9,285 bases of DNA from Methylotenera sp. (lineage in GTDB: Bacteria; Pseudomonadota; Gammaproteobacteria; Burkholderiales; Methylophilaceae), in the NCBI GenBank assembly GCA_013816325.1, contig JACDEP010000084.1, forward strand, positions 1 to 9,285, written 5' to 3'. Positions 7,234-9,285 of this stretch are shown here, piece after piece. The translations under genes and the position numbers were made by a program. The notes beneath the pieces were generated by a model. It was not told the origin of the DNA. It did no database searches and was given only the letters and a program-made list of their open reading frames with translations. Positions within the stretch are counted from its first letter, which is position 1. Every line of letters starts with the position of its first letter.

Positions 7234-7527
7234 AAATGGAAGAAGTAAAGTGAGCACATATCTTTGTGATGAGGATGTGTGTTCAAAATGGGTAGTAATT
7301 GATTGCAAAATCGAAACATTTGCTTCGTTTAGTTCCAGTTAGATAGTGTAGTGATGCATAGCAATATGGATTACACACGAAATAACCAAGAAATAAATGA
7401 AACAAAAAACCAGTCATTATTCTACAACCTTGGAATAGTGACAAAGTTGCTTTAGAAAACCTATAGCTGGCGTCTCATGCGCCGCGAAATCTGGATATTT
7501 AAAAGGGTTCAGGTTTTAAAGTTATAG
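7234..7527 (+). other. Spacer between boxA and 23S, hairpin-rich
   Basis: No gene is present. Hairpins seen are 7252-7263 with 7273-7284 (twelve pairs, some G-U), GTCATTATTC (7413-7422) with GAATAGTGAC (7433-7442), and GGCG (7469-7472) with CGCC (7480-7483). Part of this segment would be the 5' arm of the 23S processing stalk, but its partner lies past the window, so the alternative pairing cannot be judged. Confidence 0.5.

Positions 7528-9285
<1,758 letters not shown>

Overview
The window looks like a chromosomal segment of a moderately AT-rich betaproteobacterium. The 16S rRNA carries betaproteobacterial signatures, including a 5' end reading GGCGGAATGCTTTACACATG. From memory of reference sequences, the closest match is the Methylophilaceae (Nitrosomonadales); I could not run an alignment, so the family is a best guess. 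The gene content is core housekeeping, and I see no phage, insertion sequence, CRISPR array or defence system.

Layout. Positions 1-3055 are read leftward: an M23 cell-wall endopeptidase of the MepM type, then anmK (anhydro-MurNAc kinase) 24 bp downstream, then the 5' third of gltA (citrate synthase), which has its own promoter and runs off the left edge. The endopeptidase and AnmK form a plausible envelope pair, one opening peptidoglycan cross-links and the other recycling the released anhydro-sugar. A 119-bp divergent gap separates them from tyrS (tyrosyl-tRNA synthetase), read rightward at 3175-4374.

From 4375 to the right edge lies an rRNA operon: promoter array, leader, 16S (5089-6626), tRNA-Ile(GAU), tRNA-Ala(UGC) and the first ~1.76 kb of 23S. 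The promoter array is the most striking part. Three promoters with a TTGACC or TTGACG -35 box, a 16-bp spacer, a TAGAAT or TATAAT -10 box and a GC-rich discriminator lie exactly 136 bp apart. Each is followed directly by a stem-loop whose sequence differs but whose pairing is kept. The first promoter begins 16 bp after the tyrS stop codon, with no visible terminator between them.

The rRNA leader carries a boxB hairpin followed by boxA. The same boxB-boxA order recurs in the spacer before 23S. A 25-bp helix joins the leader to the sequence just after 16S and would form the 16S processing stalk. The tRNA-Ile to tRNA-Ala interval is 249 bp and folds on paper into a nested branched structure. I found no convincing new biological system; the tandem promoter array and the structured inter-tRNA spacer are what deserve a second look.
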